Assembly: GCA_022496205.1 (NCBI GenBank)
Contig: WTXD01000046.1
Location: 124,001 to 188,000 of the forward strand
Direction of reading: 5' to 3'
Length of the DNA: 64,000 nucleotides
From: Gloeopeniophorella convolvens
Taxonomy: Eukaryota > Basidiomycota > Agaricomycetes > Russulales
Shown here piece after piece: positions 11,770 to 23,602 of the stretch. The position numbers were made by a program, and so were the translations under genes. The stretch's first letter is position 1; the number at the start of each line of letters is the position of its first letter. Under the pieces are notes generated by a model. That model did no database searches. It saw only the letters and a program-made list of their open reading frames with translations, and was not told where the DNA came from.

Positions 11770-13261
11770 ATGCCCACTGCGATATCTGACGAGGAGCTGT
11801 TTGCGCACGCCGCGCGGGCCAAGGGCAAGGTTGTGGTCATCACAGGTGCGTGGCTCTTCGGCCGCTCGACGTGCCGGCGCGGGCGTGGTTGGTTGGTTGC
11901 TAACAGCGGGCTCGGACGCGACGCGCAGGCGCTGCCGGTGGCATTGGGAAGCAGGTGGCGCTGGCGTTCGCGAGGCACGGGTGAGCTGGCATACGCCGTA
12001 CGGTTGCGCCAATGCTGTTTGCCTGACTCGGCCCAGCGCGAAGATTGTCATTGGGGACTTGGACGCCGCGGGCGCGGAGGATATCGTGCATAGGATCCAG
12101 AATGACGGCGGGTGCGTGTCCACGAGTCTACCCGCTTGCTGACCGCGTCTTGTTGAACGTGCGTGGTGCGGTACAGGGAAGCAGCCTCGATGGGGTGCGA
12201 CGTCGTGAACTGGGACGACCAGGTCGCGCTGTTCGAGCTCGCAGTCTCGAGGTTCGGCGTGGTGGACGTGGTGGTACGCGGTCGCCTGCCGCACGACGCG
12301 CCACAGAGGTCAACTTTGCTTTCTTTAGATCCCAAACGCAGGCATTGCCGACGATGAGGAGGTCTGCTCGGGTGGCGTCAAGCTTACGGACGGTAAGCTG
12401 GCAAAGCCCAAACTCCTGGCTCTGCAGGTCAACATGAACGGCGTGTTCTACAGTGAGTAGCGCCGTCCCCTGCCGGGTATCACTCGGCTGAACTGCCGCA
12501 GCTGCCCACCTCGGCGTGCACTACATGAAGCGCAACCGCACCAAGGGCGATTGGAAGGCACTCGTCATGATCGGGTCCATGGGTGCGCAGCAGCCATCGC
12601 GCCCAAGTTCCAGGCGGCAGAGCGGGCTCACAATCCGACCCCACAGCGTCTTGGATCGGGCTCCCGACCGGACAGCAATACACCGCGTCGAAGCACGCCG
12701 CGCTCGGCCTGATGCGCGCGCTGGACCCCATCCTCGCGCTCGAGGACATCCGCACCGCATGCATCCACCCGTGGTTCGCAGGCACGCGCACGCTCCCCTC
12801 CACGCCCGCACCGCGCCCGCGCTGACCGCGCCTCCCTCCCCGCCACACAGACACGAACATCGTGAACACGGGCATGAGGTTGCTCCTCGCGGGCATCCCG
12901 CTCGCGCCCGTCGCGCGCATCGCGGGCGCGATCTTCCGCGCCGCGACGGACCCCGATATGGCGACGAGCGGGTGCCCGTGGGTGCTGCTCGACGACGGGC
13001 CCGTGCTGCTCTGCGAGAAGGAGACGCTGCGCGAGGGCGTGTACGCGATGTTCGACGCGCGCCTGCGGCGCGGGCTGAGGTGCGTCCGGCCGTGCGCCTT
13101 GCGGACAGCGGGCGCGAGCGACTGACGCGCGCGGGTCGTGCAGTTTCAGGGCCACTGTGTTGTTCTGGATCGCGTTCTTCCGCGACTTGGGCCATGTGTT
13201 CAGCCCTGTGCTGTTCTTCTTCGCGGTTGTGGGGCCGACGGCGCTGCTCCTGCGGAGCTGA
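11770..13261 (+). CDS. Short-chain dehydrogenase/reductase with C-terminal hydrophobic anchor
   Basis: NAD(P)-dependent oxidoreductase. Nine exons: 11770-11845, 11929-11980, 12037-12111, 12177-12273, 12329-12452, 12502-12582, 12647-12781, 12851-13079, 13150-13261, giving 326 residues in perfect phase. The Rossmann motif TGGAAGGIG spans exons 1-2. Other signatures are a D-L-D cofactor-selecting turn (IGDLDAA), the PNAG motif (IPNAGIADD), catalytic Ser (MIGSMASW) and Y-x3-K in QQYTASKHA. HPWFADTNIV follows. The last exon encodes a hydrophobic tail (VLFWIAFF...VLFFFAVVGPTALLL), suggesting membrane association. Intron 7 (12782-12850) has a GC donor (GCACGC) with a normal CACACAG acceptor; the conserved ADTN join requires it. 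Substrate unknown; the family resembles fungal 15-hydroxyprostaglandin-dehydrogenase-like SDRs. Confidence 0.9.
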
Positions 13262-14224
13262 TTGATTCGTGCTGTCGAGGGTTGGCATATCAGATTCATG
13301 GAGCCTGCTTGTTTTCTTGTTCAATACACTTCTTTTTGGAGCGGGAACGTCTGATGATATCCGAAGCCTGTGAGGAAAAATCAGACCAACGAGAAGGTCG
13401 CGTTCTCGGTGATGCGTGGTAGTGCGGTCTTGGGAAGACCAGATCTGGGGAACAACCTGAAGCGGACGGACAGCAACCCTGTACATCGAGAGTACACAGC
13501 GTCATCAGGTATGCGGATCTATTGCATGCACACGCAACTGCGATGCATATCGCCCTGTGGCAGGGCCGTCCCACATTCTGCCGCTCAAGAGACTGCCCGC
13601 CGCTCAGTGCTCTCCTGATCTCTGGCACTCAAGTACTCAGTACTCAGCGCCCACATTAGTCAGCCGCAACACAAGATGGGCGCTTATGAGGCCGATCAGC
13701 GAGTTTGCAATATGGGCGTTCTTCACTTGGGGCTTTAGACCTTTGGCAGCTGAAGCGCAGCCGTTGCACTCGCAGTGCACAGGTTCAGAGTGAGGTGCTG
13801 GGTGTCGGCGTTGAAGTAGCGTGGCATCCTGCCCGACGTGCCCACGGCTGGAGCGGGTTTTGCGGGCATCATCTGCCTGTAGCTTGGCTACCAGAGTCGT
13901 GGGAGTCTGGTAGCCATAAGCTGGTTAATCAGAGGCCTTTTCAAGGCTGGAGATGAAGTCTCTCGGTGGCTTCTCTGGACTCAGAGCTGAGCATCGGAAG
14001 CGCAGCACAAGTACGTAGTGGTCGCCTTGAGAGGTCACGTTGGCCAGCAACGCGGAAGCCACGATGCCCCGACTCGGAGATCAGGGGCCAACGATATCGG
14101 CATAAATAGACTGAATTGCTGTGATTCGTGCATAGTCTGCGGATGAGGAGTATGATGTGACGTGAGTGTGAAAGGGAGCAGGGTGGTGCGTGGACATGTG
14201 CAGTGTACGAAGAGCAGGCAGCTT
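13262..14224. other. Intergenic between convergent SDR and DCN1
   Basis: About 960 bases between two convergent genes. Short ORFs show no family features. It contains the hairpin described at 13881-13922. Confidence 0.4.
13881..13922. repeat. Imperfect inverted repeat (hairpin)
   Basis: Outer arms AGCTT/AAGCT and inner arms GGCTACCAGA/TCTGGTAGCC pair around a 10-base loop, giving a stem of about 15 bp with one small asymmetry. It lies in the convergent intergenic region, where it could act in 3'-end formation or be a relic of a short inverted-repeat element. Confidence 0.5.
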
Positions 14225-16337
14225 CTACGCGCCGTCTGCTGCGGCCTCTACGGGTTCGTTGTCGGCTTGGGCACGCTTCCATGTGACAAAGTCGTCGATG
14301 ATGCTCGGCCATGCCTGGTGTTCGAGACACGGTGAGCCGGTGAGCCGGGAGAGGGGCTGAGCTTACCCCATCGGCCTCAAAGTCGGACAGATCTGGCTGA
14401 GTGTCCCGGCAGAACTCAAGCATCTACACGTGTCAATGTGGCGCGCGTGAGCACAGCACCGCATGCGGGCAGCCCAACACGCACCATGCTCCACAGATCC
14501 TTGTTCACTCCCTTGTAGGACCCGTTGGCCTAATTTCATACCAAGGGGCGTTAGTACAGAGCTGGGCTGCCGTGCGCGGTGGTTTGCACTGTCTCGCCAC
14601 CCACATTGATGAACTCGATGACATCCGCGATGAGCGGGAACTGCGGAGCTAACACGACCGACCACAGCGCGCATGCCGTTTCCATGTCAATATTCCTTGA
14701 GCTCCTTCCGCACCCATGAGAACCTAGCCCGCAGAGGAACAAGGCGTAACGTACTCTGGCTTGGCAAGGGCGAAGCAGAAGCTGTAAAAGGACAAGAACG
14801 CCTTTCTGCTGTCTGCGGCGTAGCTCCCGTAGCGCGCCCGGTCATACGATGAGCCCTTCTGCGTCTTTGCAGCCTGCGCCGGAGGTTGCCCCAGCACAAC
14901 GAGGTTGTTTAGGTCCTCCAGGATGTTGGCAAGCACGGAGAGTGATGCCACTCTGAGCTCCAATAAGTCGAGGCCAGGCCGCTGCATGCACAATAGTACC
15001 GTACCTCAAGGCGTCGGTGCCTTTCATCCATTCCTCCTTCGAGATCTTGCCCATTTCGTGTGAGTCGAGTTGCCAGGCGAGCAGTAACGGCATTGCGCCG
15101 TCGAGGGGCACCTGCGCTTCATTGCATAGACGCTCGAAACCTTCGGCGCCAATAACATCCGGAATGTCTGCATCAGCAAACTGAGAGAAAAGTGCCACGG
15201 CACGTTGCTGGGTGTAACTCTCGGACTTCTAGCCCCCAGGTAGGTCAGTAACAAAGCAAGGAATTTTGGTAGCCAAACACACAGCAGCGTCCTGTGCGCC
15301 ATTTTGGACAGTACTGTGTGCGTCCACGACATCAGTAAAGTTATCTCTGCTTGTACAGCACAAGAGCGAGCGAAGGAGCATCTGACAGTGTGTTGCCCGG
15401 GGGAGGCACCACCGGACAACGTATCCACCTCAATTGGGCTGCCAGAGCGAAGGTGGGAGAAGGAAGGGAAAGATGTGGCAACAGGCTGGCGGGCTCGTGG
15501 CGGTACAGGACAGTAACAAGAGTGGGCCGCGCGACGAAACATACCTTTTAGGACCTGCGGGTTCCTGGCGCGGGAGTCCGGCAGCAATTAGACGCCAGTG
15601 CTAAGGTAAGTATTAAGCACGGCTTACGTCATCATCACTGGCGGACGCTTGACATCAGAAACAAAACGCAAGAAATACACAAGACGGACGCGCACCCGTC
15701 AATTTGAAGCTTCTTGCCTCGGGAATTCCTGGAATCAGCACCAAGTCCTAATAGCCACATTTAGAAAAGAGTTTCATCAAGGATGAGCCTCAATCATACT
15801 CACAACTCGAGTTCTTATGGCCAGGCGCGTACAAGTTCCGTAGAATGAAACATACCTTGTGACCTTGCCCTTTTGTGATTTGGACCTGGATGAAGAGCCT
15901 GTCTTGGATGCTTTGTTTGGGGGCGGTACCATTCCCTGAAACATTGCCATTCACGGACAGGAGCGTAGGCAGAGTGAAAGAATCCGCACGTACTCCATCT
16001 TCGTCATCAGACGCGTCTGCTCTGAAAATAACAACATAGAATATTCTGTGAGCCTCCGCGTAGGCTTGGGAGTTCCGCGCACATCCCACCTTGGTGGCGC
16101 GCTCGGTGCGCTACCTGCTCCGTCGGATCAATCAACACGCGCACAGCATACATCACCGATGCTACGTACCCTCAGGCCCATTTTTCTTCGAGCTACGTGT
16201 AGAAGTTCGTGTTGGCTTTGCAGGAGCTCCAGCAGCAGGCTCGGTACGTTTCCTCTTTAGGTAGCGTGGAGCGCGTCGTCGGCGCGTCAGGATGGTCAAA
16301 GCCGCGCTCTCAATTTAGGAATTACCTTGGGTGGCAT
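14225..16337 (-). CDS. DCN1: DCN1-like cullin neddylation scaffold (PONY/DUF298 domain)
   Basis: Co-E3 for NEDD8/Rub1 transfer to cullins. The start exon 16326-16337 (MPPK) joins 16170-16254 (RKRTEPAAGAPAKPTRTSTR), then a 26-nt exon 15994-16019 (ADASDDEDG), then 15856-15935 (PPNKASKTGSSSRSKSQKGK). The PONY domain begins near 15230 with YTQQRAVALFSQFADADIP, VIGAEGFERLC and LLLAWQLDSHEMGKISKEEW. It continues through FLSFYSFCFALAKPE, NIDMETACALWSVVLAP, KGVNKDLWSM, LEFCRDTQPDLSDFEADG and the final AWPSIIDDFVTWKRAQ, ending at 14225. The exon(s) between about 15240 and 15855 did not resolve: direct joining is out of frame, so one exon with length of the form 3n+1 is missing from my model. Head-to-head with CIA2, 240 bp apart. 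Confidence 0.88.
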
Positions 16338-16577
16338 TTTTTCGTGCTTCGGGCGTATAAATTGGCAAGAAAGAAACTTGAGTATGTTGGGAAGGCGAAA
16401 GGCTGGAAGCCCCGTGGTGTATGTATGCGGAAGAGTGTCCAAGAGCACCGCGACAGACACGGGCCACCGCGGAACATCCGGCCCGTCCTTGACTCAGCTT
16501 TCAATTCATCAACTGGCGCTCTCGCTCTCAAGCGTTCTCAAGTATCTCGGCTCCGACCTCGCTGCACCTGCTGCACC

Positions 16578-17220
16578 ATGTCTTCCGAGGTCTTCAACCC
16601 GAATCCAACGATCATCGCAACTGCGCAGCCGAATACGAGGCGCAAGGCATCGCACGCACAGTCTCTGTGGCTCTCGGACAGCGAGGATTCCAGTTTCGAC
16701 TCGGACGACGAGCCAGAGCCAATTGATGCGGATGAAGTCTTTGGTGCGATCACCCCCTGCATCTCCGCATCGGCCACCGGGTTTGACGAGGCTGCATAGA
16801 CCTCATTCGCTGCATCAGCGACCCGGAGCACCGCTCGATGACGCTCGAGCAGCTCGCCGTTGTCTCTGCACCGCAGGTCACCGTCGCGCCGAGCCGCGTC
16901 CAGGTCGAGTTCACCCCGACCGTCCCGCATTGCGGCATGTCGACGCTCATCGGCCTATCAATCCGCGTGCGCCTGCTGCGCGCGCTGCCGACCCGCTTCA
17001 AGGTCGACATCCACGTCAAGCCTGGCTCGCACCAGAGTGAGCACGCAGGTCTGCACCGCATTGTATTCCTGTGCGCCACGGCGGGGCTGATGTGATGCGT
17101 ATGCGCGCAGTCAACAAGCAATTAAATGACAAGGAGCGCGTTGCTGCGGCGCTTGAGAATCCAGCTCTAGTCGAGGTGTTGGAGACGTGCCTTGAGAACG
17201 CAGGACGGCGCGGACTGTAG
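16578..17220 (+). CDS. CIA2: CIA2/MIP18 family, cytosolic Fe-S assembly targeting factor
   Basis: Part of the CIA targeting complex (CIA1-CIA2-MMS19) that inserts Fe-S clusters into cytosolic and nuclear apoproteins. Exons 16578-16743, 16800-17048 and 17111-17220 give 174 residues. The N-terminus is acidic ([15 protein letters not shown]). The core is nearly invariant in the family: [38 protein letters not shown] with the conserved Cys, [20 protein letters not shown] and [11 protein letters not shown]. Full length, no anomaly. Shares a 240-bp upstream region with the divergent DCN1. Confidence 0.95.
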
Positions 17221-17702
17221 GATGGATATGTACCTCCCCAGTTACATTGACTTTGTATCAATAGTGTTAGAGTTTGATGAATACGATGCAGTGCAAAAGC
17301 CTGTATGAGCTTGTTGGATTCACTTCATATGAAACAGTGACATAGACCCATATATATTACGCAACACAGCGCAGGCTGTGCAGTAATAATAGTATGATGC
17401 GTAGGGTATAGTATATGCATGGTACTATCTAACCCGAGACAGTGATGAGGCATGCAGGGACGGTGCGCCGTAGCGTCGACAGGGGGAGGGGGAGGATACA
17501 TGATGGGAAGGATATGAGGTGATGGTGATACATTTGGTAGGCAAATTGCAGCTGCTACACATGAGGGTTTGAAAGCCCAGGCGAGGGAATTATGTCCGAA
17601 GAGGGATGCCAGAAGAACGAATATGATGGAGGGTCCTATGGTGGACGACAAGAAAGCCTGATGTAGAAGAATGAGAGGGTGCTGAAGCGAGGAAGACCAT
17701 GG
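17221..17702. other. Intergenic between convergent genes
   Basis: About 480 bases, relatively AT-rich, with purine/pyrimidine-rich patches (GGGGGAGGGGG near 17480). Nothing coding recognised. Confidence 0.4.
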
Positions 17703-18472
17703 TCAATCGTCCTCGAGGAGAAAATCCCAGTCGATGGCTTGCACCGTGCGCTGTTCCGGACGCATACTTTTCGAGTTGATGGCGCGCCGGCACATCTTGC
17801 GCCACGTTCCGCGCGCGGGGCTTTCCAGCGAGCCTTCCAACACATCCCACACCCGGAGGGTGATATGACCGGTGGCAAAAATCTCCACTTCGTCAGCACC
17901 GTCTTCCTCGTACTCGTCCGCAGCCTTGTATTGGGAATCGGAGGCACGGGCGAACCGGACGCGGGGAAGGATATGGTTCTTGAAGCCCGCGGAGAAAGAG
18001 ACCTTAGGCGAAGATGACGAGAAGCGAATTATTCCAGAGAAGTCGGATGGGAGATAGAGGGTGACAGGGGCTTCTGCCGTCGAGCACACAGTCAGGAGGA
18101 ACGGCGTGCGTGGAGACTTGCGGCACTGTCCAGGACGTGAGTGGGGCTGTGCACAGTGGGTGCATGGACCGGACTTACGACTGCCGTCTTGATCTCGCTT
18201 CGACTCTGTATGAACATGCTCATACGGTGCTCCGTAGGCTGGTTGCGTGCCCGGTAGTGCGGAAGCATGAGGGAAAGGTCTATTGGATGTTCATCGGCAT
18301 CCGCAATGAAGTCCCATTGCTGTTGGGGCTGATAATGAACTTTGTGGGTGCCAGTGCGAACGGCTCCGAACTGAATGAGGGGTAAACACCTGGCCAGAAC
18401 ATACGGCTGAACGAATACATACGTGTCTAGGGGAGTCTTCAATGGAAGAAAGAGAAGATGACTAGCAGACAT
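17703..18472 (-). CDS. DUF7330-like protein a
   Basis: Member of a basidiomycete family of unknown function with a beta-rich repeat domain. The 3' exon, ending at 17703, reads TVCSTAEAPVTLYLPSDFSG, then FSAGFKNHILPRVRF, EVEIFATGHITLRVWDVLEG and the characteristic end AIDWDFLLEDD. It joins through a GTAAGT...GGACAG intron (near 18120-18180) to IADADEHPIDLSL...MFIQSRSEIKTAV, in phase. Further upstream small exons are likely (SSSLSSIEDSPRH near 18440-18480; possible ATG at 18646), so the 5' end is provisional. It is the best-preserved member of the three related genes here. Confidence 0.65.
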
Positions 18473-21328
18473 AGGTGGTCGGTTAGCAAAAGAAGTCGTC
18501 TGACCAGCGGGCGGGCGGACTCACGGATGGACTTTGTGCAGGATGGAACATGAAGCAGAATATTTTGGCGAGGAGCTGGAGAAACAAGTTGCCCTGAATA
18601 CCGCGCGCAGGGGAAGAGGAAGAACGAACCATACCTGAGAGATCATGGCCCCCGCTATAAAGCAGGGGGAGATGCGAGTCCCGGAGGACGAGTGGCCCGT
18701 TAAGGGTCTCCTTGTATTGAAGAACAAAAGCAATCCACGAGGCGTGCGGGGTGCTACTTCCTCATTTGGAAACCCAGTCCAACCCAGTCCATTTCCGGCC
18801 CCGCGAAGCGCTGTATGTGACCTTTCCTTCATGTCCGCTTGTTTTTCTCTCTGCTTCCAGTACAAGGTGCACCATTCCTCCCTCCAATCAGCGTCTGTCA
18901 GCTGCATTGTTGATTGCTTGAGTGCTTAACTGTTGTACTGCTCAGACGTCTCTCTTCTTCCTCCCATCGCAAGAGCTCCGCCAGACCGCTCAGCCCCGCA
19001 TACGTGGACAATAGGCTATAGCGTTCGTCTGATTCGTTTCCAAGCTCCCACCGGTGTCGGTCCCCAGTCGTCTCGGCGATGTGTCGTCTGCCGCCGCCTT
19101 TCTGGTTTTCTCGGACGCTCCCGCGCTTCCACTCTCCAATCAGAGGGTCGTAGTTATCCCAACTATGCTCTTCCCCGATGCTTCCGAGTCCGTGGCCCTG
19201 CTTCAGACTGGCCTCCAGTCAACCCACCAACTCACCTAGCAACGCCGATGCAGAGTTTCTCTGTCCAGCACCACAGCGATCGTCATCACCTGTCATTAGT
19301 AATCGGGCACTGCTGTCCCTTTCCATTTGGGGGAGTCGCATCACTGATGGCGCGTTTCATCCTGGGGCGGCGAGTGATCCACAGCACCCTCATGCTCGCT
19401 TCAACTCATATCGACGAAATTGGCCGTCGCCACTGCGAGGGTTTCTGTTGTCACCCGCAGGTTTGAACAGGTCGCCCTTGCGTAACGCAAGACGCAGTTT
19501 TCCAGGTACTCTTCCGTTGCCTGATAATACAAGCACTCCGTTCCGCGAACACCGCACACGCAGTGTCCTTGCGTTCTCGCAGTCGAACAAGCACAACAAG
19601 CATGCGGTGTCCATGCGGCCTGTACTTGTTGCAGCGCCACGCTGTAAAAGTTCTCCGGCGCAGACCTTGCCTCAGTAGCCTCAATGGAAGCCCTCGTAAA
19701 TGCTACGCGGAACCTGCTTCCGGTGGTTCTGCCGAGCCCTTTTGCGCAGTGATGGCCGTCACACTACGCGCGTTACCGCTTGACGAAAAAAAAAAACGCG
19801 CGGCATTCATCGGGCTGAGCAACACCTAGCATGTGCGGAACCTGCACGTACGGATGGCCACAGCGAAGTTGCACGATGCAGATCTTCGGAACTGGACTAC
19901 CTGCAAATTACCCGACCTCGCTGTTTCGAATCTTCATGTGATTGTTGGAGGTGCGCCGGCGGGAGTCTTGGGCGCTTTCGCGGATCCGATCACACTGTAC
20001 TCTACTCATACTTACTGTAGGTGTTGGTGCCAGGCGCTGCGGTGAAGCTTCCGCGGCGATCTCCAGTACAGTGACCATATGCACGCCACCCGCAGTGCCT
20101 CTTGCTCTAGTCCTTCTGCCGGATTTAGGGTCAGAGAAAGGGTCACAGCGGGCAGGACCCGGAAAAACACAACCCCGTGGTTTCGGACATGCTTGCTCAC
20201 CGGCCGGGACGACATCTCATGGACGCCACTACACTTCACATGATCGTTTTGCTTAGCACTACGCCTGGCACCCTACGAATGACAAAGTTCCGCGTACCAC
20301 GACGTGCCTATGGGTGTAGGCATCAGCATGCGAATATGATGCATTACAGTACTGAGCCAACGGCGTAGAAGCGGCCTAGTTTCTACAAGCGCAGCAAGCT
20401 GGCCACGCGCGCCTCCACTCAGAAATACGCATACCGGTACACTGCCTTCCACCCTTACTAACGCGCAGGAATGCCTCAGCCCAGCGCCGGCGTAGTGCTT
20501 CGTAACGCGCGATTATCCCGCCATGGCCGAACCTGGCGGGCGTCGCGGGCAGGAGCAAGACCAGGCGGACCAGTTGCGCATCACCATCACGGCTGGCGAC
20601 TATGGCCGACCCCCGACAGTGGGGAGCGGATAGTTGATGGGGGTCCCTTACGATGTCGAGGGGCGGCCGTGTCGCGCTGCTCGGGCCCTGGACGCAGTGA
20701 GGGATCGTCCGTCTGGTAATAGGTTGCGGCCAGTCTCTGCGTAGGCGCTAGTGATGGTCGTTGCAATGGTTGCATCGGCCGGAGAGGACCACCGGTGCGA
20801 CCATGTAATAGTACTTTGCGACTCGCTAGCTCCCATCATTCATAGCTCATATACATAGTACGTAATCATGGTTCCGCTAGTTTGCATCACTCTGTTCTGT
20901 TAGCCTTCGCGGAATCTGCATGACTTTATACACATATGAGTCGCGCAGTATGCGCACGGGGAAGCTACAAGGCGCCTGGGATGCCAGCACACGGTGCATC
21001 AACAGACGGACGCTCAGGATATTCAAATCAACAATATCATTGGTACAAGGCTGTTCGCGCTACGTTCCGCTTACACGCTAGGGACGCCGTCTTACATGCG
21101 ATGTAAATATACTACTTTGTAAGGAACTGAATATACTGACTAAGACCAGGGCACCCCAGGCTCCGAAGAGGCAAGAGGCCTAGCACGCTGCTACGGTTCT
21201 TCAGAGATATAAAGACATATAGCGTGGACTTGCTGGGGTGATGGGAGATGCGAACGTGGACGAGGGGTGGGAACGGGGTCGGACGGGGGATAATAGGGGA
21301 TAAACAGTTATTGGGCAGCGACCTCAAA
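18473..21328. other. 2.8-kb gene-poor stretch, possible 5' exons of DUF7330-a
   Basis: The first 200 bases may hold 5' exons of DUF7330-a. The rest has only short ORFs. A Cys-rich minus-strand ORF (19401-19640) vaguely recalls CFEM-type spacing (CVC...C...C) but lacks a signal peptide in frame, so I do not call it. No repeat or transposon recognised. Confidence 0.35.
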
Positions 21329-22083
21329 TTAGAAGAGGCCAGCACTGGGCTCAGTGTACGAGAGCACCGGATCCTCGCCGGTCACGCGCACGCTGACGGG
21401 CTCGGTCGTGTACAGAATGATCTCGTCGTCGCCCGGGCCTGCGCGCAGGCTGTCGTCCAGGCGTAGATACGCCAGCATGTCGCGTGCGGCATCCGACCTG
21501 GTGATCGGCGCGCCCGAGCCGTCGATGCGGCGCACAATGCCACTGAAGTCACGCGGGACGTAGAGGATGAGCTGCGTAGAGATGTTCATGAGCACCGCGC
21601 GCAGGCGCGGGTACTCGCCGGTCTGGCTGTTGGGCTGGCGCATCTGGGTACACGCGATCCTGCGTGAGGACAAAAACGGACAAAGGGAGGAGATGGAGAA
21701 CGTACGACTTGGGCGCAGAGGCCCCACTTGGAGTGAGAGAAAGAAACCTGCCCGGGGTTGCGGAAGCTCGCGAGTGCCTGCGAGGTACGGTGAACGGGAT
21801 AGTAGGACTCGACGGGGACCTGTGCGTCGCCTTCGAGCTTGCGGACGCGCTCTTTCCCTTCGTCATGCACGTTGAACAACTTGGCAACGGTGGACATGAG
21901 CTTCAGGCGCGGAGGCTCGCCGTTGGCGTTGGCGTTGGCAACCTGGCGGGACAAAACAGACTGGTCATCCTCTATGAAAGAGGACGCGATGGCGGAAGAT
22001 TGGACAGGAGAGGGTTGCTGGAGCAAAGCCATAGTAAGCGCAAGGTCGCGCACGACAGAAGCGAGACTCACGGAGCGGGCCAT
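21329..22083 (-). CDS. DUF7330-like protein b (diverged)
   Basis: Two exons. The 5' part (MARSVSLAS..., from 22083, or the Met at 22032) contains KLMSTVAKLFNVHDEGKERV and ends SKWGLCAQV. A GTACGT donor joins in phase to the exon beginning MRQPNSQTGEYPRLRAV. This holds the family core LILYVPRDFSGIVRRIDGSG and EIILYTTEPVSVRVTGEDP, and the stop is at 21329. A TATAAAA on the minus strand overlaps ATG 22083, which favours ATG 22032 as the real start. Compared with DUF7330-a it lacks the WDxL...DWDFLLED end, so it is shortened or rapidly evolving. Function unknown. Confidence 0.6.
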
Positions 22084-22844
22084 TTTATACAAAACGTGTC
22101 GTGGAATGGATCCTCATGAGGCCTCGACAGGACCCACAGTGCGCGTTTAAATCCTCCAATTTGTGGCCGCGACGTTGCCCAACGACCGATGTGTGGCGCA
22201 ACGGGCGGAATAGACGGACAAAGCATCGCGATCCCCCGCTGGCGGGGTCTGCACACGAAGAGCGGGGGACAAAGCAACGTCTGCGAACGGCCGCTCGCGG
22301 CGACATCGTGACGGATACTCGGCTGACGCCACGAGCGATAGATAATGTGGCAGCTTGAGCGCACCGCCCCGAGGAGACCGATGCTGTGCGGGCTGGTGCC
22401 TGCTGGCGCAGGAAGTGAGCTAGCTATTGTCATGGATGGTTGTGGATGATGTGGATTAATGTGTCGCGAAAAAGCCCGGCGGGTGTCGTCGACGTCTCCA
22501 CAATGAACAATAGAATTTGTGAGGAGACGCGGGGACGGCCCGGATTTCTATGTAAATCATCTCGGTGGCCCCGGGCTGGCGTGAGGTCGCGTTCCCAAAC
22601 TGCTCACCTTACACTAACCCATCGGAGGCTTGCAAGTTTGGCTTAGTGGGGTTGGTGGGATTCAGATACGATGGAGAGTACGCAGCCAACAGGCCGAGTT
22701 TATGCAATGATATTAAACCTATAGTAATTAGAGCTTTGCTCAGCGTCTAACCGACCAGTTCGGCTCGCCTTCCTAACGAGGCGCCGACACTGCCTTGGTG
22801 GCACTCTTAACCATCGACATTACAGGACATTTTGGAGCAGAATT
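22084..22844. other. Intergenic, nothing recognised
   Basis: About 760 bases: promoter side of DUF7330-b and 3' flank of DUF7330-c. No coding signal. Confidence 0.4.
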
Positions 22845-23602
22845 TTAGGTGTGGAGCACGGGGGACGGTCTCAGTGCAGGGGGCGTCAGACGCCCTGTGC
22901 GCGGCACGAGCGGGTCGTCGCCCGCCACACACACGTGCACCATCTTCTCCGTTCGCACGACCACTTGATCCTCCGCCTCGTCCGCCGTGGCACCGCTGAA
23001 GCGCAGGCACTCTGCATCCTTGAGGTACAGCGCCGCACGCGAGCACGAGATACTCGACCCGGAGTGGCCTACGCGCCGCACGACGCCGTTAAAGTCGTCC
23101 GGGAGGAAGATGGTGACCTGTGAGAAGGACTCGTACATCCTCACGTGCACGACATCCTCAGAAGAATCCGGCCGGCGCTGTGGAAGGGATGATCAAAAAC
23201 CAGATCAAGCAACTTGGACGTGGGACACGCACGATCTGACCACACTTGTAGTTGTCTCCAAAGACCCAGACAGAGAACTCTGTATTCGGCCCTTTGCCGG
23301 CGCCCGCAGGGCCAAAGCTGGCACTGAGTTGCAGAGCCCCGCGTAGCAGCTTGCGGATGCTCCCAGATCTCGCAAAGTTCTCCTTGCTTCGGCCGGCAGC
23401 GAAACGGTGCTGGTGATGGGGCGCTCGGGTGCGAGGTACCCATGGCTTGTTAGATCCGTTCAAACTGAAACGCGGTCCGCACAAGAGAGCAGATCCCTTA
23501 TCTTCGGCACTGCCAGTGATGGAAGGAGTGGTCTGCAAAGGAGTGAGTAGAACTTAGGGAAAGTTATCAGAGGATTGCACGCACGGAATCGCTGCTTGAC
23601 AT
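22845..23602 (-). CDS. DUF7330-like protein c (divergent module, copy A)
   Basis: Three exons. A six-codon first exon MSSSDS (ATG 23602) has donor GTGCGT, joined through TTTGCAG to TTPSITGSAEDKGSALLC...KPWVPRT. That exon ends NTEFSVWVFGDNYKCGQI. A further GTGCGT...CCACAG intron leads to RRPDSSEDVV and the family core VTIFLPDDFNGVVRRVGHSG, then VVVRTEKMVHVCVAGDDP; stop at 22845. The exon layout and the [I/L][F/Y][L/V]PxDFxGxxRR core match DUF7330-b, so b and c are tandem paralogues. It is transcribed away from a truncated HNH-gene 5' end, 586 bp from ATG to ATG. That arrangement is repeated at 27355/27946. Confidence 0.6.

Noticed and set aside
12521..13486. 321-codon minus-strand ORF opposite the SDR
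   Set aside because: Shadow of exons 6-9 of the SDR; Arg/Ala-rich and interrupted by no splice logic.
18656..18663. TATA box (CTATAAAG) on the plus strand for an ORF at 18645-18929
   Set aside because: The ORF starts above the element and shows no protein-like features; the motif is likely coincidental.
19401..19640. Cys-rich minus-strand ORF, possible CFEM-like secreted protein
   Set aside because: Spacing of Cys is only loosely CFEM-like, and no signal peptide or upstream exon could be joined in frame.
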